Numbered from the stretch's first letter, positions 37,201 through 46,195 are shown. The stretch is DNA of 64,000 nt from Chitinophagales bacterium (GCA_020628375.1 JAHDFD010000022.1:1-64000); one strand, 5' to 3'. Notes: generated by a model from the letters alone, not told the origin. Numbers and translations: made by a program.

Positions 37201-37873
37201 CTTCCATCGTTAATAAAAAACAAGAGCTTAATTGAGGCTTTGGCGTTCCTGCATTGAAAAGTGTTGGTGTTGCATGAATGAACCATTTCTGCGACATCAG
37301 GTCGTAAGTTTCAATAGCCGATTCTATATCTTCGCCATGAATACCAATGGCAACACGCATGAACATGTGTTGCGGTCGTTCTACAACTTCCCCATTCAAA
37401 CGCATTAAATAAGAACGTTCCAATGTTTTGAAACCGAAATAATCGAAACTATAATCGCGATCATAAATTATGGTCGAATTCAACAGATCTTTATTCTTTT
37501 TGATGACTTCAAAAGTTTCATCAGAGATCAAGGCTGCTTTTTGTCCGGTTACAGGATCTATGTATTTGTGTAATTCCTTCATGGTCATGAAGAAATTCTT
37601 CTTAGTACTTTTATGTAAATTAGAAATAGCTATTCTTGCAGCAAGGGTTGCATATTCAGGATGGGCAGATGCCATTGATGCTGAGGTTTCAGCCGCAAGG
37701 TTATCTAGTTCAGTAGTTTTAACGCCATCATAAATTCCTGTAATTACCTTTTTGGCGATTTCTTCAACAGAAACATATTTGGGGTCTAGTCCATAGCACA
37801 GTTTTTTAATACGAGCTGAAATTTTATCGAATTTAACGGGTTCGCGTCTTCCGCTTCTTTTTATTACTTCCAT
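34253..37873 (-). CDS. nrdA: Class Ia ribonucleoside-diphosphate reductase alpha subunit, interrupted by an intein
   Basis: 1206 residues: extein halves 1-288 and 644-1206 around a 355-residue intein. The protein reduces ribonucleoside diphosphates. N-terminal ATP-cone ([18 protein letters not shown]), catalytic segments (STPTL-like [30 protein letters not shown]), and a C-terminal redox pair, C1201-x-x-C1204 (DCESCSA). The joined extein reads [15 protein letters not shown], the normal sequence around the site. Without the intein the length (about 851) is normal for this family. nrdB lies upstream on the same strand, 71 bases away, so they form one operon in the order nrdB-nrdA. Confidence 0.95.
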   Translation of the reverse strand: MEVIKRSGRREPVKFDKISARIKKLCYGLDPKYVSVEEIAKKVITGIYDGVKTTELDNLAAETSASMASAHPEYATLAARIAISNLHKSTKKNFFMTMKELHKYIDPVTGQKAALISDETFEVIKKNKDLLNSTIIYDRDYSFDYFGFKTLERSYLMRLNGEVVERPQHMFMRVAIGIHGEDIESAIETYDLMSQKWFIHATPTLFNAGTPKPQLSSCFLLTMEEDSIEGIFNTLTQCAKISQSAGGIGLSVHNIRSKGSYIKGTGGYSNGLVPMLRVFNDTARYVDQCFHPDTIVYTKNGIKQIDQISLGEELLTDSNEFNRVSRVMHQAYKGKMHQIGVKQSIEPIEVTPEHIFLVLRNQKKTINFNIIRNRLEKGLIEPEWVEAKNLTEDDLIAFPYSNYEADIYEYNLDDCRFYGMMLGDGHVAKNGKAAHITMNKATDDTNFVRRYLYESGIHYTISEEGKKIRFTWSAHLGFKFNRNMLYDANSEKQFHPSMLHLPKEKSLQIIKGLIEADGCISNRENYEISLEMTSRNVIESVRFILMRFGILTSGYKRDRVGNVSSYKNITTQKVSWCLRIPKVSDITNLFDLTAGKYVNYFTHNNCCYARVNCNEVIDYDGIVVDFEVEPQHNYVTHVGTAHNGGGKRKGAFAIYLEPWHSDVREFLDLKKNHGKEEMRARDLFYAMWIPDLFMERVKSDGQWSMFCPNECPGLYDAYGTEFNELYTKYEREGKARETIKAQELWFAILESQIETGTPYMLYKDAANQKSNQKNLGTIRSSNLCTEILEYTSKDEVAVCNLASIALPKFVENGEFQFDQLFKIAKRVTRNLNKIIDVNYYPIKEARNSNMRHRPIGIGVQGLADAFILMRFAFDSAEARKLNQDIFETIYYGALTASVELAKEEGTYETFEGSPASEGILQFDMWGVTPSDRWDWDSLKAEIKEHGIRNSLLLAPMPTASTSQILGNNECFEPYTSNIYTRRTLSGEFIVVNNHLLKDLIKLNMWNEEVRTNLIANNGSIQHIDGLPQTIKDLYKTTWEIKQKAIIDMAADRGAFICQSQSMNVHLESANFAKLSSMHFYAWQKGLKTGMYYLRTRPASEPIKFTVDAEFMKKQRNTEIASLNNKQQEQHINEKPLAVTPVANENGIALEPKQEYAQPSIFNNSGPVTPIEEKVEMKTQMDMFSQDDIAKIKACSLDDPDCESCSA
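35945..37009 (-). other. NrdA intein with LAGLIDADG homing endonuclease
   Basis: Residues 289-643 of the precursor. Splicing blocks: N-terminal Cys 1 ([13 protein letters not shown]), block B TPEH (63-66), block [11 protein letters not shown], and block G ending [12 protein letters not shown] with penultimate His 354 and terminal Asn 355. A LAGLIDADG endonuclease is inserted ([11 protein letters not shown] at 130-140, [10 protein letters not shown] at 224-233), so the intein may home into intein-less nrdA. The first residue after the intein is Gly; known inteins use Ser, Thr or Cys there. Confidence 0.9.
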
Positions 37874-37944
37874 GAGTAGTATATTATTGAGAGGTTATAT
37901 GAAAAAAATTGGGTAAAGTCTGAATGAGTATATTTCATTCGTAA

Positions 37945-38922
37945 TTAAAAGTCTTCATCTAAAGAAAAAGTCTGTTGGTCTTGTGTAGCCATAACTCCAG
38001 ACTTTTGGTATTCGCTCACACGCTTTTCGAAGAAATTGGTTTTACCTTGTAAAGAGATCATTTCCATGAAAGCAAAAGGATTTTCTGCGTCGTATATTTT
38101 ATTATATCCTAAAGCAACTAATAACCTATCAGCAACGAATTCGATATATTGGCACATTAAATCAGCATTCATTCCAATAAGTGCAACCGGCAAAGCATCT
38201 GTTACGAATTCTTTTTCAAATGCTACTGCCTCCATAATTATGGCTTCAACATCTTCTTTTGATGGCTTGTTGTTCAGCATAGAATAAAGCAAGCAGGCGA
38301 AATCGCAATGCAAGCCTTCATCGCGGCTAATCAATTCATTAGAGAATGCCAATCCGGGCATTAAGCCTCTGTTTTTAAGCCAGAAGATAGAGCAGAAACT
38401 ACCTGAAAAGAAAATTCCTTCTACAGCAGCAAAGGCGATCAGACGGTGTGCGAAAGACGGGGCATTTTCGATCCAGTTCAGAGCCCACTTAGCTTTCTTT
38501 TGTACACATGGCAGACTGTCCATTGCATTAAATAGTCGGTCTTTTTCTACATTATCTTTAATGTAAGTATCGATCAACAAACTATAAGTTTCGGCATGTA
38601 TATTTTCAATGGCTATTTGAAAACCATAAAAACAACGAGCTTCAGCCAAGGTTACTTCCTGCATGAAATTGAGTACTAAATTCTCATTCACAATGCCATC
38701 ACTTGCTGCAAAAAATGCCAATACATGTTTTATAAAGTGCTTTTCGTCGCTATTCAGTTTATTATTCCAATCGTGAAGATCTTGACTAAGATCGATTTCT
38801 TCGGCGGTCCAGAAGCTAGCTTCTGCCTGCTTATACATTTGCCAAATATTGTCGTATTGAATTGGAAAAAGAACAAAGCGGTTTTTTTCTTCCGCCAAAA
38901 TCGGTTCAAACGGTTGATTCAT
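37945..38922 (-). CDS. nrdB: Class Ia ribonucleotide reductase beta subunit
   Basis: 325 residues; it carries the di-iron tyrosyl radical cofactor for NrdA. By alignment to known R2 proteins, ligands are Asp 75 (SDGIVNEN), Glu 106 and His 109 (ENIH), Glu 168 (AAVEGIFF), and Glu 202/His 205 (RDEGLH); the radical Tyr is 113 (ENIHAETYS). The sequence is of the eukaryote-like R2 type ([34 protein letters not shown]). It starts the nrdB-nrdA operon, and 230 bases of divergent region separate it from the small lipoprotein at 39152. Confidence 0.96.
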   Translation of the reverse strand: MNQPFEPILAEEKNRFVLFPIQYDNIWQMYKQAEASFWTAEEIDLSQDLHDWNNKLNSDEKHFIKHVLAFFAASDGIVNENLVLNFMQEVTLAEARCFYGFQIAIENIHAETYSLLIDTYIKDNVEKDRLFNAMDSLPCVQKKAKWALNWIENAPSFAHRLIAFAAVEGIFFSGSFCSIFWLKNRGLMPGLAFSNELISRDEGLHCDFACLLYSMLNNKPSKEDVEAIIMEAVAFEKEFVTDALPVALIGMNADLMCQYIEFVADRLLVALGYNKIYDAENPFAFMEMISLQGKTNFFEKRVSEYQKSGVMATQDQQTFSLDEDF

Positions 38923-39059
38923 AATTAATAAGGGTGTTTTTACTGGTTAATTAAATTTTAAAACATAAATAGAAATAGAAAAGAAAGTAGATTTGTAGCT
39001 GGATAATTAACGATGTGTTAATAGCACTAAGGTATGAGGGCTAAAAAGAAAATAAAATT

Positions 39060-39088
39060 TTTGTTTTCAACAGTTGTTAATAAATTTG
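39060..39088 (+). promoter_or_regulatory. Bacteroidota-type promoter for the 39152 lipoprotein
   Basis: TTTG (39060-39063), 17-base spacer, TAAATTTG (39081-39088). A second TAAATTTG follows at 39096-39103, so transcription could begin near 39095 or 39110, leaving a leader of 40-55 bases. Confidence 0.5.
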
Positions 39089-39151
39089 CAGTACATAAAT
39101 TTGACTATAGCTTAATATTAAGTAAATCATTAATTCACAATTTACCTGAAA

Positions 39152-39532
39152 ATGAAAAACCTAGTTTATTTTCTTTTAATTACAGCAGGTTTGTGCTTTA
39201 CAGCCTGCCAATCAGAAACAAATACTGATACTCAAAATAAAGCAAACACTGAAACAGCAGATGTTTCAAAACAAAAGGCAGATGCATCTAATAAGTTTAA
39301 CCCAAAAGTGAACGATCATTCTCCATTAAAGCAACCTCAAAATCAAAAATTACTTGAAGGAGCTAAGAAAAGCATTAAAAGTTCAGGAAAAGGATTACCG
39401 GAAAAAGTGTTACAAAGAAGAAATAACCTTCAGTTAAAAAAATCTGGTACTACCGGTATTATCCAGAAAAAAAACCAATTGAAGAGAATGAATGCTAATG
39501 GTGTACAGGCTAAAACTAAATTAAAACAATAG
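39152..39532 (+). CDS. Small lysine-rich lipoprotein
   Basis: 126 residues. Lipobox GLCFTAC (Cys 19). The mature part is low-complexity and very basic (QKLLEGAKKSIKSSGKGLPE, RRNNLQLKKSG, IQKKNQLKRMNANG). I do not recognise a family. A good promoter lies upstream and a strong terminator follows 37 bases after the stop, so it is a single-gene transcript. Being basic and lipidated, it could interact with acidic surface polymers, but this is a guess. Confidence 0.75.
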   Translation: MKNLVYFLLITAGLCFTACQSETNTDTQNKANTETADVSKQKADASNKFNPKVNDHSPLKQPQNQKLLEGAKKSIKSSGKGLPEKVLQRRNNLQLKKSGTTGIIQKKNQLKRMNANGVQAKTKLKQ

Positions 39533-39569
39533 TTAAATACTCTTCAAAAAACTTTTTGAAGCCATTAAG

Positions 39570-39608
39570 GTCCTCTTTGAATACAAATTTCAAAGAGGAC
39601 TTTTTTTA
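39570..39608 (+). terminator. Rho-independent terminator
   Basis: Perfect 12-bp stem gtcctctttgaa (39570-39581) with ttcaaagaggac (39589-39600), followed by a run of seven T residues. Confidence 0.93.
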
Positions 39609-39677
39609 TTCATTTAAAAGCTGCCGAATTTAACTTTGTTGCATCAATATTGTTGGTATTAAAAGAACTTATTGTAT

Positions 39678-40709
39678 ATGTCATTAAAAGACGAAAAACT
39701 TCTTGGGCGTTTATTACTTCTTTCCTTGGTTGTCATTCTGATTCAGGTAATGATAGGTGGTATAACCCGATTAACCGGTTCGGGTTTATCAATGACTGAC
39801 TGGAATATTATCCTTGGCGTGTTTCCTCCAATCGGAGAGGTACAGTGGCTTGAAGAATTTGCACAGTATAAGGCAAGTCCACAATATCAGAAATTGAACA
39901 CTGGTATGTCTTTATCTGAATTTAAGTTCATTTATTTCTGGGAATGGTTTCATAGAGTGTGGGGCAGAATTGGTTTCTTATTTTTATTGGGCATATTGAC
40001 TTTTTTTGGAATAAGCCGAAAAATAGATATGAAAAACTTCCTGCGATTCGGTGTATTATTATTTTTATACCTCTGTCAGGGAATTTTAGGATGGTGGATG
40101 GTAAAAAGTGGTTTAGTCAATAATCCTTATGTAAGTCATTACCGACTTGCCGCTCACTTATTACTTGCTATTTTACTCTTCAGTTATATTTTGTGGTGGT
40201 CTGTTCAATTATTAGTCGATAAAAGTGAGAGAGTAAATGCAAAAGGCTTTAAAACCTTTGCGTGGTTAAGCACTTTTTTGATTATTGTTCAAATTGTTTT
40301 CGGAGCTTTTATGTCTGGATTGAAAATAGCCGGAAGATATCCGAGCTGGCCGGATATGAATGGAGTGTTAATTCCAGAAACGATATTTTCGATGGAACCT
40401 TTTTTTAGAAATTTTTTAGAGAACGCTGCTACCATACAATTCACACATAGAGGCTTAGCCTACCTTCTACTTGTATTACTTGTTATGTATTTCTTAAGAG
40501 CGAAAAAGCTCAGTTCATTTCCTACCTTTAAGAAAGCATTAAACTTTCTACCGATCGTTTTAATAGCTCAAATAATATTGGGAATCATGACAGTGCTTAC
40601 GGCAAGTGGTGATACTGTTTCTATTGGATTAGGGGCGGCACATCAAATAACAGGCTTAATACTATTAAGCACTGTACTATTTATTAATTTTCAATTGAAA
40701 AGTGATTAA
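39678..40709 (+). CDS. ctaA: Heme A synthase (COX15/CtaA family)
   Basis: 343 residues from ATG 39678; the frame opens two codons earlier at a TTG. About eight transmembrane helices in two four-helix bundles. Heme-ligand histidines sit in WEWFHRVWGR, YRLAAHLLLAI, FTHRGLAYLL and GAAHQITGL, the usual four-histidine set. It oxidises the heme O methyl group for aa3-type cytochrome oxidase, so the organism probably respires oxygen. The stop overlaps the convergent 40706 gene by four bases. Confidence 0.93.
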   Translation: MSLKDEKLLGRLLLLSLVVILIQVMIGGITRLTGSGLSMTDWNIILGVFPPIGEVQWLEEFAQYKASPQYQKLNTGMSLSEFKFIYFWEWFHRVWGRIGFLFLLGILTFFGISRKIDMKNFLRFGVLLFLYLCQGILGWWMVKSGLVNNPYVSHYRLAAHLLLAILLFSYILWWSVQLLVDKSERVNAKGFKTFAWLSTFLIIVQIVFGAFMSGLKIAGRYPSWPDMNGVLIPETIFSMEPFFRNFLENAATIQFTHRGLAYLLLVLLVMYFLRAKKLSSFPTFKKALNFLPIVLIAQIILGIMTVLTASGDTVSIGLGAAHQITGLILLSTVLFINFQLKSD

Positions 40710-40957
40710 TTAATTTTTTCGTCAGCATTTCTAAGCGTAGTAATAATATTCTTATTAGCTAAGAAATCATGAATATTTTCAGCAATACTATTGTCTTCAA
40801 ATTGCATTTCAGAAATACTGTCATTAACTGAAGTAGCGGTACAATTGGTAAAAAGCACCCAATTGAGTACACCAAGACAAGTAGCAATTAATCCCAAACT
40901 CATAAGTTTGTTCTGGAAGCTGAGGTTTTGTTCGATTCTATCTAGTATCTGTTCCAT
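40706..40957 (-). CDS. Small single-helix membrane protein
   Basis: 83 residues. One hydrophobic segment (LMSLGLIATCLGVLNWVLF) after a short helical N-terminus, then an acidic C-terminal tail. No recognisable family. The convergent overlap with ctaA (four bases) and a plausible start support it, but the short length leaves some doubt. Confidence 0.5.
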   Translation of the reverse strand: MEQILDRIEQNLSFQNKLMSLGLIATCLGVLNWVLFTNCTATSVNDSISEMQFEDNSIAENIHDFLANKNIITTLRNADEKIN

Positions 40958-41120
40958 AAGTAGCGTGTTTATAAGATTATAACAATTTTTGTGCCAAAAG
41001 TGGCATTCCTTTTGATATTAGCTACAAATTTTAATTAATACAATTAGAAAACAATTTTTTACCTTCGTTTATTTTATGGGTGAGTATTTTAACGAATAAT
41101 TATAATTTAAAAATATTAGT

Positions 41121-41819
41121 ATGACAAGAAGTACACATTTTTTCGTATTCCTTTTATTAAGTGTCTTTTTATTAAGCTCATGTGCACAGGCACCTGACAG
41201 CGACAAAGCAACGGTTTCAGAAGCTAAACCAGCACCGGAAACTCCTAAAAAATCGGGCAAGAAAATAGAGACGGCTCCAGGTGTAAGGGTTAATAATGTT
41301 GATATTAAAACTAGCTCTATTGGTTGGGTTGGGACTAAACCGACCGGTCAACACAATGGAACATTCAAGGTAAAGAATGGTAGAATTACTACTAAAGAAG
41401 ACAAAATAGTAGGAGGAGAATTTGTAATCGATATTAAATCTTTATCTGTTGATGACCTTGAAGGTGATAATGCAGCAAATTTAAAAGGGCATTTGTTAAG
41501 TGATGATTTTTTTAAAGCCTCTAGCTTCCCTGAAGCAAAATTCGTTGTTACCGATGTTAATGTAATAAAGGATGCTGATGCTGACAAAGCAAAGTTCAAA
41601 GGTGCTACTCATAATGTAAAAGGAAACTTAACCTTATTGGGTGTAACCAAGAACATCGCATTTCCTGCTAGGTTATTTGTTAGCAATAAAGACATTAAAG
41701 TTGAGGCTGATTTTAATATAAACAGAGCTGATTGGGGAATTAGCTATGGCAATGATAAATCTTTGGGTGATAAATTTATTCGTCCAGAAGTCAATATTAA
41801 ATTAGATATTAAGTCTTAA
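41121..41819 (+). CDS. YceI-family lipoprotein
   Basis: 232 residues. Lipobox VFLLSSC (Cys 21), then a Pro/Lys/Thr linker and a lipocalin-like YceI domain from about 55 (IGWVGTKPTGQHNGTFKVKNG, GGEFVIDIKSL, LKGHLLSDDFFKASSFPEAK, ADWGISYGNDKSLGDKF). YceI proteins bind long isoprenoid chains or amides in the periplasm; the ligand here is unknown. Independent transcription unit with a strong terminator right after it. Confidence 0.92.
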   Translation: MTRSTHFFVFLLLSVFLLSSCAQAPDSDKATVSEAKPAPETPKKSGKKIETAPGVRVNNVDIKTSSIGWVGTKPTGQHNGTFKVKNGRITTKEDKIVGGEFVIDIKSLSVDDLEGDNAANLKGHLLSDDFFKASSFPEAKFVVTDVNVIKDADADKAKFKGATHNVKGNLTLLGVTKNIAFPARLFVSNKDIKVEADFNINRADWGISYGNDKSLGDKFIRPEVNIKLDIKS

Positions 41820-41841
41820 AAAACGAAGTTTTTCAAAAATT

Positions 41842-41884
41842 AAACCCCTTTGAATTTACAAGAATTCAAAGGGGTTTCTTTATT
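41842..41884 (+). terminator. Rho-independent terminator of the YceI gene
   Basis: Perfect 15-bp stem aaacccctttgaatt (41842-41856) with aattcaaaggggttt (41863-41877), then ctttatt. The 3' arm and its downstream bases are duplicated at 42036-42060. Confidence 0.88.
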
Positions 41885-42060
41885 GGCTTATTTTGTGTTG
41901 GTGTAAAATGAATGATTTTTAAAAATGAGCATTGCTGGTCAGGCGACCAGCAATGGATTCCCGATTTGGTCTGGGACGCACAGTCTGAGACGCACAGTCT
42001 GGTACGCACAGTCGCCTGCCCCAATCAACCATTTTAAAGGGGTTCTTTATTGGCTTATTT
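41868..42060. repeat. GGTC/GACC palindromic element between direct repeats
   Basis: The words aaaggggtttctttattggc (41868-) and aaaggggttctttattggc (42036-) are near-identical 25-26 base repeats flanking about 140 bases. Inside is a perfect 11-bp stem cattgctggtc-aggc-gaccagcaatg (41930-41955) and three 14-base tandem units gacgcacagtctgr (41975-42016). The first repeat is the arm of the YceI terminator. Confidence 0.7.
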
Positions 42061-42684
42061 CTTATCTTTTCTTTTGAAATCGCCCCGTTTCCAGGCTTTG
42101 ATAAATTCTGCCCATGCAAAAGGATTCAATAAATTAATATGCCGGGGTTGATTAAAGGTCCAATAATCGTTTACCCGTTGTCGTTGTGCCCACGCCCAAT
42201 TTTCGCTGGCATCGCCTTTCATAGTATAAGAAATAGCCCTGAGTGTTTCTTCTTCCAGATTTTTTCTTGCGCGTGCAATATCATCATCAGGTATATCCAA
42301 TTTCAGAAAAGCATTTTTAAACTCATGTGGTTTCGGCCATGGATACACGACTGTTTCAGGCAGGTTTACCGTATCGTCAGTCATTAGCTGAATTAATGAG
42401 TATTTGTTTTCACTCAAAGTATCAGGCACAGCAAATTGAACACTTTCATAACCAATTGCAGAAAACTGTACGGTCTCTCCTTTCCTCAGAACAATAGAGA
42501 AAAAGCCATTCAGATCACTTATAGTACCTCTCGATGTTCCAACTACACCAATATTACAATAAAAGACCGGCTGTAAACTATCGCTTGCTAAAACAACTCC
42601 CGATACTTCAACCAAATTTTCATTTTGTGCTGATAACTGATTCCCATTGAATAGTAAGATCGTAAAAACGATTATATTACTCAT
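42055..42684 (-). CDS. Secreted CarboxypepD_reg-like domain protein
   Basis: 209 residues from ATG 42684 (a TTG 42 bases upstream also opens the frame). Signal peptide ending NQLSAQ. Residues 30-115 form the carboxypeptidase-regulatory-like beta-sandwich found at the front of TonB-dependent receptors (SGVVLASDSLQPVFYCNIGV, TISDLNGFFSIVL). The C-terminal part is helical and basic (RARKNLEEETLRAISY, AWKRGDFKRKDKK). No receptor barrel follows. Its stop codon lies within the direct repeat of the neighbouring element. Confidence 0.75.
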   Translation of the reverse strand: MSNIIVFTILLFNGNQLSAQNENLVEVSGVVLASDSLQPVFYCNIGVVGTSRGTISDLNGFFSIVLRKGETVQFSAIGYESVQFAVPDTLSENKYSLIQLMTDDTVNLPETVVYPWPKPHEFKNAFLKLDIPDDDIARARKNLEEETLRAISYTMKGDASENWAWAQRQRVNDYWTFNQPRHINLLNPFAWAEFIKAWKRGDFKRKDKK

Positions 42685-42801
42685 ATAGATCAGAAAGGAT
42701 TGCGATATGTTAATTTTCTGAAGCAATTGTATTAAATAATAAAGCGAAGATAAAGGACTTTTGTTGCAGACTAGGTGTTAAATATTCCTAATTAGCCAAT
42801 A

Positions 42802-44949
42802 CTATTGCTCATTACGCTTGATCCAGCTAATTACCAGACGAATCTTATATCGTTGGACTTGCTCACCAAAGTGTAAATAAACTGCCGTTTCCGGTCGTTC
42901 AGCATCTAAGCTTTTGAGGTAAACAGGTTTTATCTTATCAATATCATCCGTATTAATATATTGCATTACATCTACTGCTTCGTATTTTTCGTAGAGATAA
43001 CCAATATGTCCGAAAATAGTGTCGGAAGCAACTCCTCTTTCTTTAGCAATTTGAAATGGAGACAAACCTTCCTTGTATTTCATTAGTGTAATTAAATAAG
43101 TGCTGCCTTTCACATTTTTCAATATATCCTGATCTAAGGTATATTGTTGTATAGCACTCAAAAAAACGTTTCCATATTCATTGAATTTGAATGAGCCTAC
43201 CCCACTTATTGCTTTAAAGTCTTCGGTGAGCAAAGGACATTTTTCTACCATTTCAGCTAAAGTAGCATCAGAAAAAATATTAGAAGGAATAACGCCCTGA
43301 GCTTCTGCTGTTAAACGACGGGTATTTTTCAATACTTCTAATAACTCAGCTTTAAACTTTTCCTTTTTACTTCTTTTACTTTTGGCTAATGGTTCTTTCT
43401 TCTGCCATACTTTCGCCTTAGTTAATTTTACCTTTCTTGATTTGAATAGCACTTCATTCCCCAGACTTGTACATTTTAAGCGTGCGTTCTGAGTATAATC
43501 CAATTCTATAAATCCGAGATTAATCATCTGCGTGATATATTCAAGCCAATCGGCTCTTGGTGTTTCTTTTCCTACTCCGAATGTTTTTATTGTATGAAAA
43601 CCCAGATCCAAGATCTCTCTTCGCATGGAACCTCTTAAAACATCTGCTAATAATTGAACGCCCACTTTTTCATTGGTTCTCTTTAGCGCTGACAGGGCTT
43701 TTTGTGTCAATATAGTACCATCGAATCCTCTTGGTGGATTTTTACAGTTATCGCAATGTTTACACTTTTCACTACGAATTTCCCCAAAATAATTCAATAT
43801 AAAATTAGTTCGGCAACTGGTTGCTTGTGAAAACTCCCATATTCTGTTCAACTTTTGTAATTGTACCTGTTTGAACTGTAGGCTTGCACTACTATCTTCT
43901 ATCATCGATCTGAAGGTCATTACATCGCCAAATCCGGCAAACAGTACCGCTTTCGCATCAAGTCCATCTCTACCTGCACGACCAATTTCCTGATAATAAC
44001 TTTCTACATTCTTAGGTAAATTATAATGTAAGATCCATCGTACATTCGATTTGTCAATACCCATTCCAAAGGCTATGGTAGCGCAAATGATCGGAATTTC
44101 ATCTTTTTGAAATGCTTCTTGTATTCTACTTCTTTCTTCACTTGGAATTTGTGCATGGTAATGAGCTGCTTTATATCCTCTTTCTTTTAGTTTAGCAGCA
44201 AGGTTCTCTGTACTTTTTCTGCTTAAACAATAAATGATTCCGCTCGTATTCGGATTTTCCTCAATGATATCTACAATATGTTGAAAACGTTTATATGCTG
44301 GTCGGACTTCAATATTTATATTCTTTCTTTCAAAACTGCTCAGAAACAATTCTGCTTTATCTAGTTTTAATTGTTCAAGAATATCTACTCTGGTGGCGGC
44401 ATCGGCGGTTGCTGTTAATGCCATTACCGGAGTTTGAGGAAACAGCTTTATCAGTTGATGTAGTTTAGCATATTCAGGTCTGAAATCGTTTCCCCATATA
44501 GAAACACAATGTGCCTCATCAATGGCTAACAAACTCAGTTTTTTCTGAGAAATGAAATTCAAAAATCGGGGTGATGAGGCTTTTTCCGGAGATACGTATA
44601 AGAGTTTTAAAACTCCGCTTTCTACTTTTTGAGCAATAAGCCTTAATTCATCTGAAGATAATGAACTATTTATGGCTGCTGCTTCAACGCCATTCGTTCT
44701 TAAAGCTTCTACCTGGTCTTTCATTAACGAAATAAGTGGAGAAATCACCAAGGTTAATCCATCAGAAATTATAGCCGGAATTTGATAACACAGAGATTTA
44801 CCGCCTCCGGTAGGCATTATTACCAATGAATGGTTTCCTTCTAAGGTATGCTTAATGATCGTTTCCTGATTATCACGGAATTGTTTGTATCCAAATACCG
44901 ATTCTAATGCTTGTTGAATAGCTTGATTTTGTGGTGTTGTATTATTCAT
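42802..44949 (-). CDS. recQ: RecQ-family ATP-dependent DNA helicase
   Basis: 715 residues from ATG 44949. Helicase motifs: Walker A MPTGGGKS (45-52), DEAH box AIDEAHCVSIWG, HYNLPKNVESYYQEIGRAGR (motif VI). A RecQ-C-terminal zinc site follows (CRTNFILNYFGE, CKHCDNC), then a winged helix, an HRDC domain (about 525-600) and a C-terminal helix-turn-helix (FQIAKERGVASDTIFGH). It unwinds recombination and replication intermediates 3' to 5'. The upstream gap holds the tandem array at 45.2-46.2 kb, on the other side of its promoter. Confidence 0.97.
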   Translation of the reverse strand: MNNTTPQNQAIQQALESVFGYKQFRDNQETIIKHTLEGNHSLVIMPTGGGKSLCYQIPAIISDGLTLVISPLISLMKDQVEALRTNGVEAAAINSSLSSDELRLIAQKVESGVLKLLYVSPEKASSPRFLNFISQKKLSLLAIDEAHCVSIWGNDFRPEYAKLHQLIKLFPQTPVMALTATADAATRVDILEQLKLDKAELFLSSFERKNINIEVRPAYKRFQHIVDIIEENPNTSGIIYCLSRKSTENLAAKLKERGYKAAHYHAQIPSEERSRIQEAFQKDEIPIICATIAFGMGIDKSNVRWILHYNLPKNVESYYQEIGRAGRDGLDAKAVLFAGFGDVMTFRSMIEDSSASLQFKQVQLQKLNRIWEFSQATSCRTNFILNYFGEIRSEKCKHCDNCKNPPRGFDGTILTQKALSALKRTNEKVGVQLLADVLRGSMRREILDLGFHTIKTFGVGKETPRADWLEYITQMINLGFIELDYTQNARLKCTSLGNEVLFKSRKVKLTKAKVWQKKEPLAKSKRSKKEKFKAELLEVLKNTRRLTAEAQGVIPSNIFSDATLAEMVEKCPLLTEDFKAISGVGSFKFNEYGNVFLSAIQQYTLDQDILKNVKGSTYLITLMKYKEGLSPFQIAKERGVASDTIFGHIGYLYEKYEAVDVMQYINTDDIDKIKPVYLKSLDAERPETAVYLHFGEQVQRYKIRLVISWIKRNEQ

Positions 44950-45150
44950 AAGCGGAAAAATAAACAAAAAATGAGTTTTTTTCCTAAAAAAATAAAGGAA
45001 TAAAATAGTGATTCCTAGTATAGCATAAAATAGTGAAACAAGTTAAAACACTGAAAATCAACAACTTAAAAAAATCAAGTTTTTTTCACTCCAAAAAAAT
45101 CACTAGTATAAATCAAAAAAATGAAGTTTTATATAGGTAATAAGCACTCC

Positions 45151-45158
45151 TAAATTTG
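45151..45158 (+). promoter_or_regulatory. Bacteroidota -7 box before the 43-residue ORF
   Basis: TAAATTTG (45151-45158) matches TAnnTTTG. It would start transcription about 22 bases before ATG 45187. No clear TTTG -33 box stands at the normal distance, so the assignment is moderate. Confidence 0.45.
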
Positions 45159-45186
45159 GGGTATCGAAAGCGAAAAAACACAGATT

Positions 45187-45318
45187 ATGAAATCAATTAA
45201 AAATCAGAATTTGCTTAACAATAATTTCAATACAAACAAGAATCACTCAAACGCTAATTTTTATAAAAAACATTTTCACTACCTATTGGGAGGGCAGCTC
45301 ACCAACCATGAGCTTTAG
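45187..45318 (+). CDS. 43-residue ORF, possible small peptide
   Basis: Starts at ATG 45187, just after a -7 promoter box, and ends at TAG 45316-45318. The peptide is Asn/Lys/His-rich (MKSIKNQNLLNNNFNTNKN) and ends YLLGGQLTNHEL; the LLGG pair near the C-terminus resembles the double-glycine leader end of exported peptides. There is no modification enzyme or GG-protease gene close by. The first tandem repeat motif begins within its last codons. The coding call is uncertain. Confidence 0.4.
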   Translation: MKSIKNQNLLNNNFNTNKNHSNANFYKKHFHYLLGGQLTNHEL

Positions 45319-46195
45319 TTTATCACTATTACCCTCATCATCAAACACTGGAGAGTAACTCACCACCATTGTTCTTTGACATACTGGCTAATCATCATTG
45401 ACTCATCATCAGCAAACTGGAGTATCTCACCGCTGTTGAGTATGATTCACCACTTTATGAGCTACCATTAACAACTCATCAACATAGTGCTGGAAAGGAA
45501 CTCACCACCATTGTTTTTTTCATACTGATTAGAGCGGGTGCAAATTTAATCACCATTTAGTTTACACCCGCTTTTTTCTATCATTTTTTACTGGCACTAA
45601 AAGAATGTATTATGAATCTACTTCTGCAACTCATCACCAAAAATTTACTGGAGAGCACTCACCACCATTTCTCTTACCGCCGTAAATTCTATCACCATTT
45701 TTACAGAAGTTACCATCATTCATACTCACTCCATTTATTTATATCATTATGCATGGATCACCATACTTTTTTGATTTTTTGTTATGCTGCGCTCCATTAT
45801 GCTTCACCACCCTTAAAAACTCACCACTATAATGCTGGAAAGGAACTCACCGCCATTTTTTACTTCCATTATGTTTTCTACCATTATTTTCCGGCATTAA
45901 AGGGTGTACAATTAATCTACTTCTGTTACTCATCACCAAAAATTTACTGGAGAGTACTCACCACCATTTCTCTTACCGCAGTAAATTCTATCATCATTTT
46001 TACAGGAGTTATCGTCATTCATACTCACTCCATTTATTTATACCATTATGCATGATCACCATACTTTTTTGATTTTTTGTTATGCTGCGCTCCATTATGC
46101 TTCACCACCCTTAAAAACTCACCACTATAATGCTGGAAAGGAACTCACCGCCATTTTTTACTTCCATTATGTTTTTTAAGTTCCGGCATTAAAGC
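45286..46195 (+). repeat. Non-coding tandem array of three ~300-bp units
   Basis: Units start near 45292, 45592 and 45890. Each holds two marker motifs: ctggagag-nn-ctcaccaccatt (45348, 45648, 45947) and gctggaaaggaactcacc (45490, 45834, 46133), so the spacing between units is 299-300 bases. Units 2 and 3 are nearly identical; unit 1 is diverged. The plus strand is strikingly poor in G. Spacing within the motifs shifts by single bases and the units lie in different reading frames, so it does not behave as a coding array. Function unknown. Confidence 0.8.
45533..45578 (+). terminator. Terminator inside the array
   Basis: agcgggtgcaaa (45533-45544) pairs with tttacacccgct (45561-45572) with one mismatch, followed by tttttc. 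It would end a transcript begun at the 45151 promoter after about 410 bases, before the two conserved units. Confidence 0.8.

Noticed and set aside
39034-39228. 64-codon frame before the lysine-rich lipoprotein
   Set aside because: It runs across the promoter and into the lipoprotein gene in another frame; the lipoprotein has a clear lipobox and own promoter.
45612-46055. 147-codon open frame in the tandem array
   Set aside because: Its His/Tyr-rich product comes from cac/cat/tac-rich repeats, and the two repeat copies lie in different frames, so it is not conserved as a protein.
45286-46195. CRISPR array
   Set aside because: The repeat unit is about 300 bases with no alternating short repeat and spacer pattern, and no cas genes are nearby.
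45286-46195. Diversity-generating retroelement repeats
   Set aside because: No reverse transcriptase gene is present and the differences between units are not confined to adenine positions.
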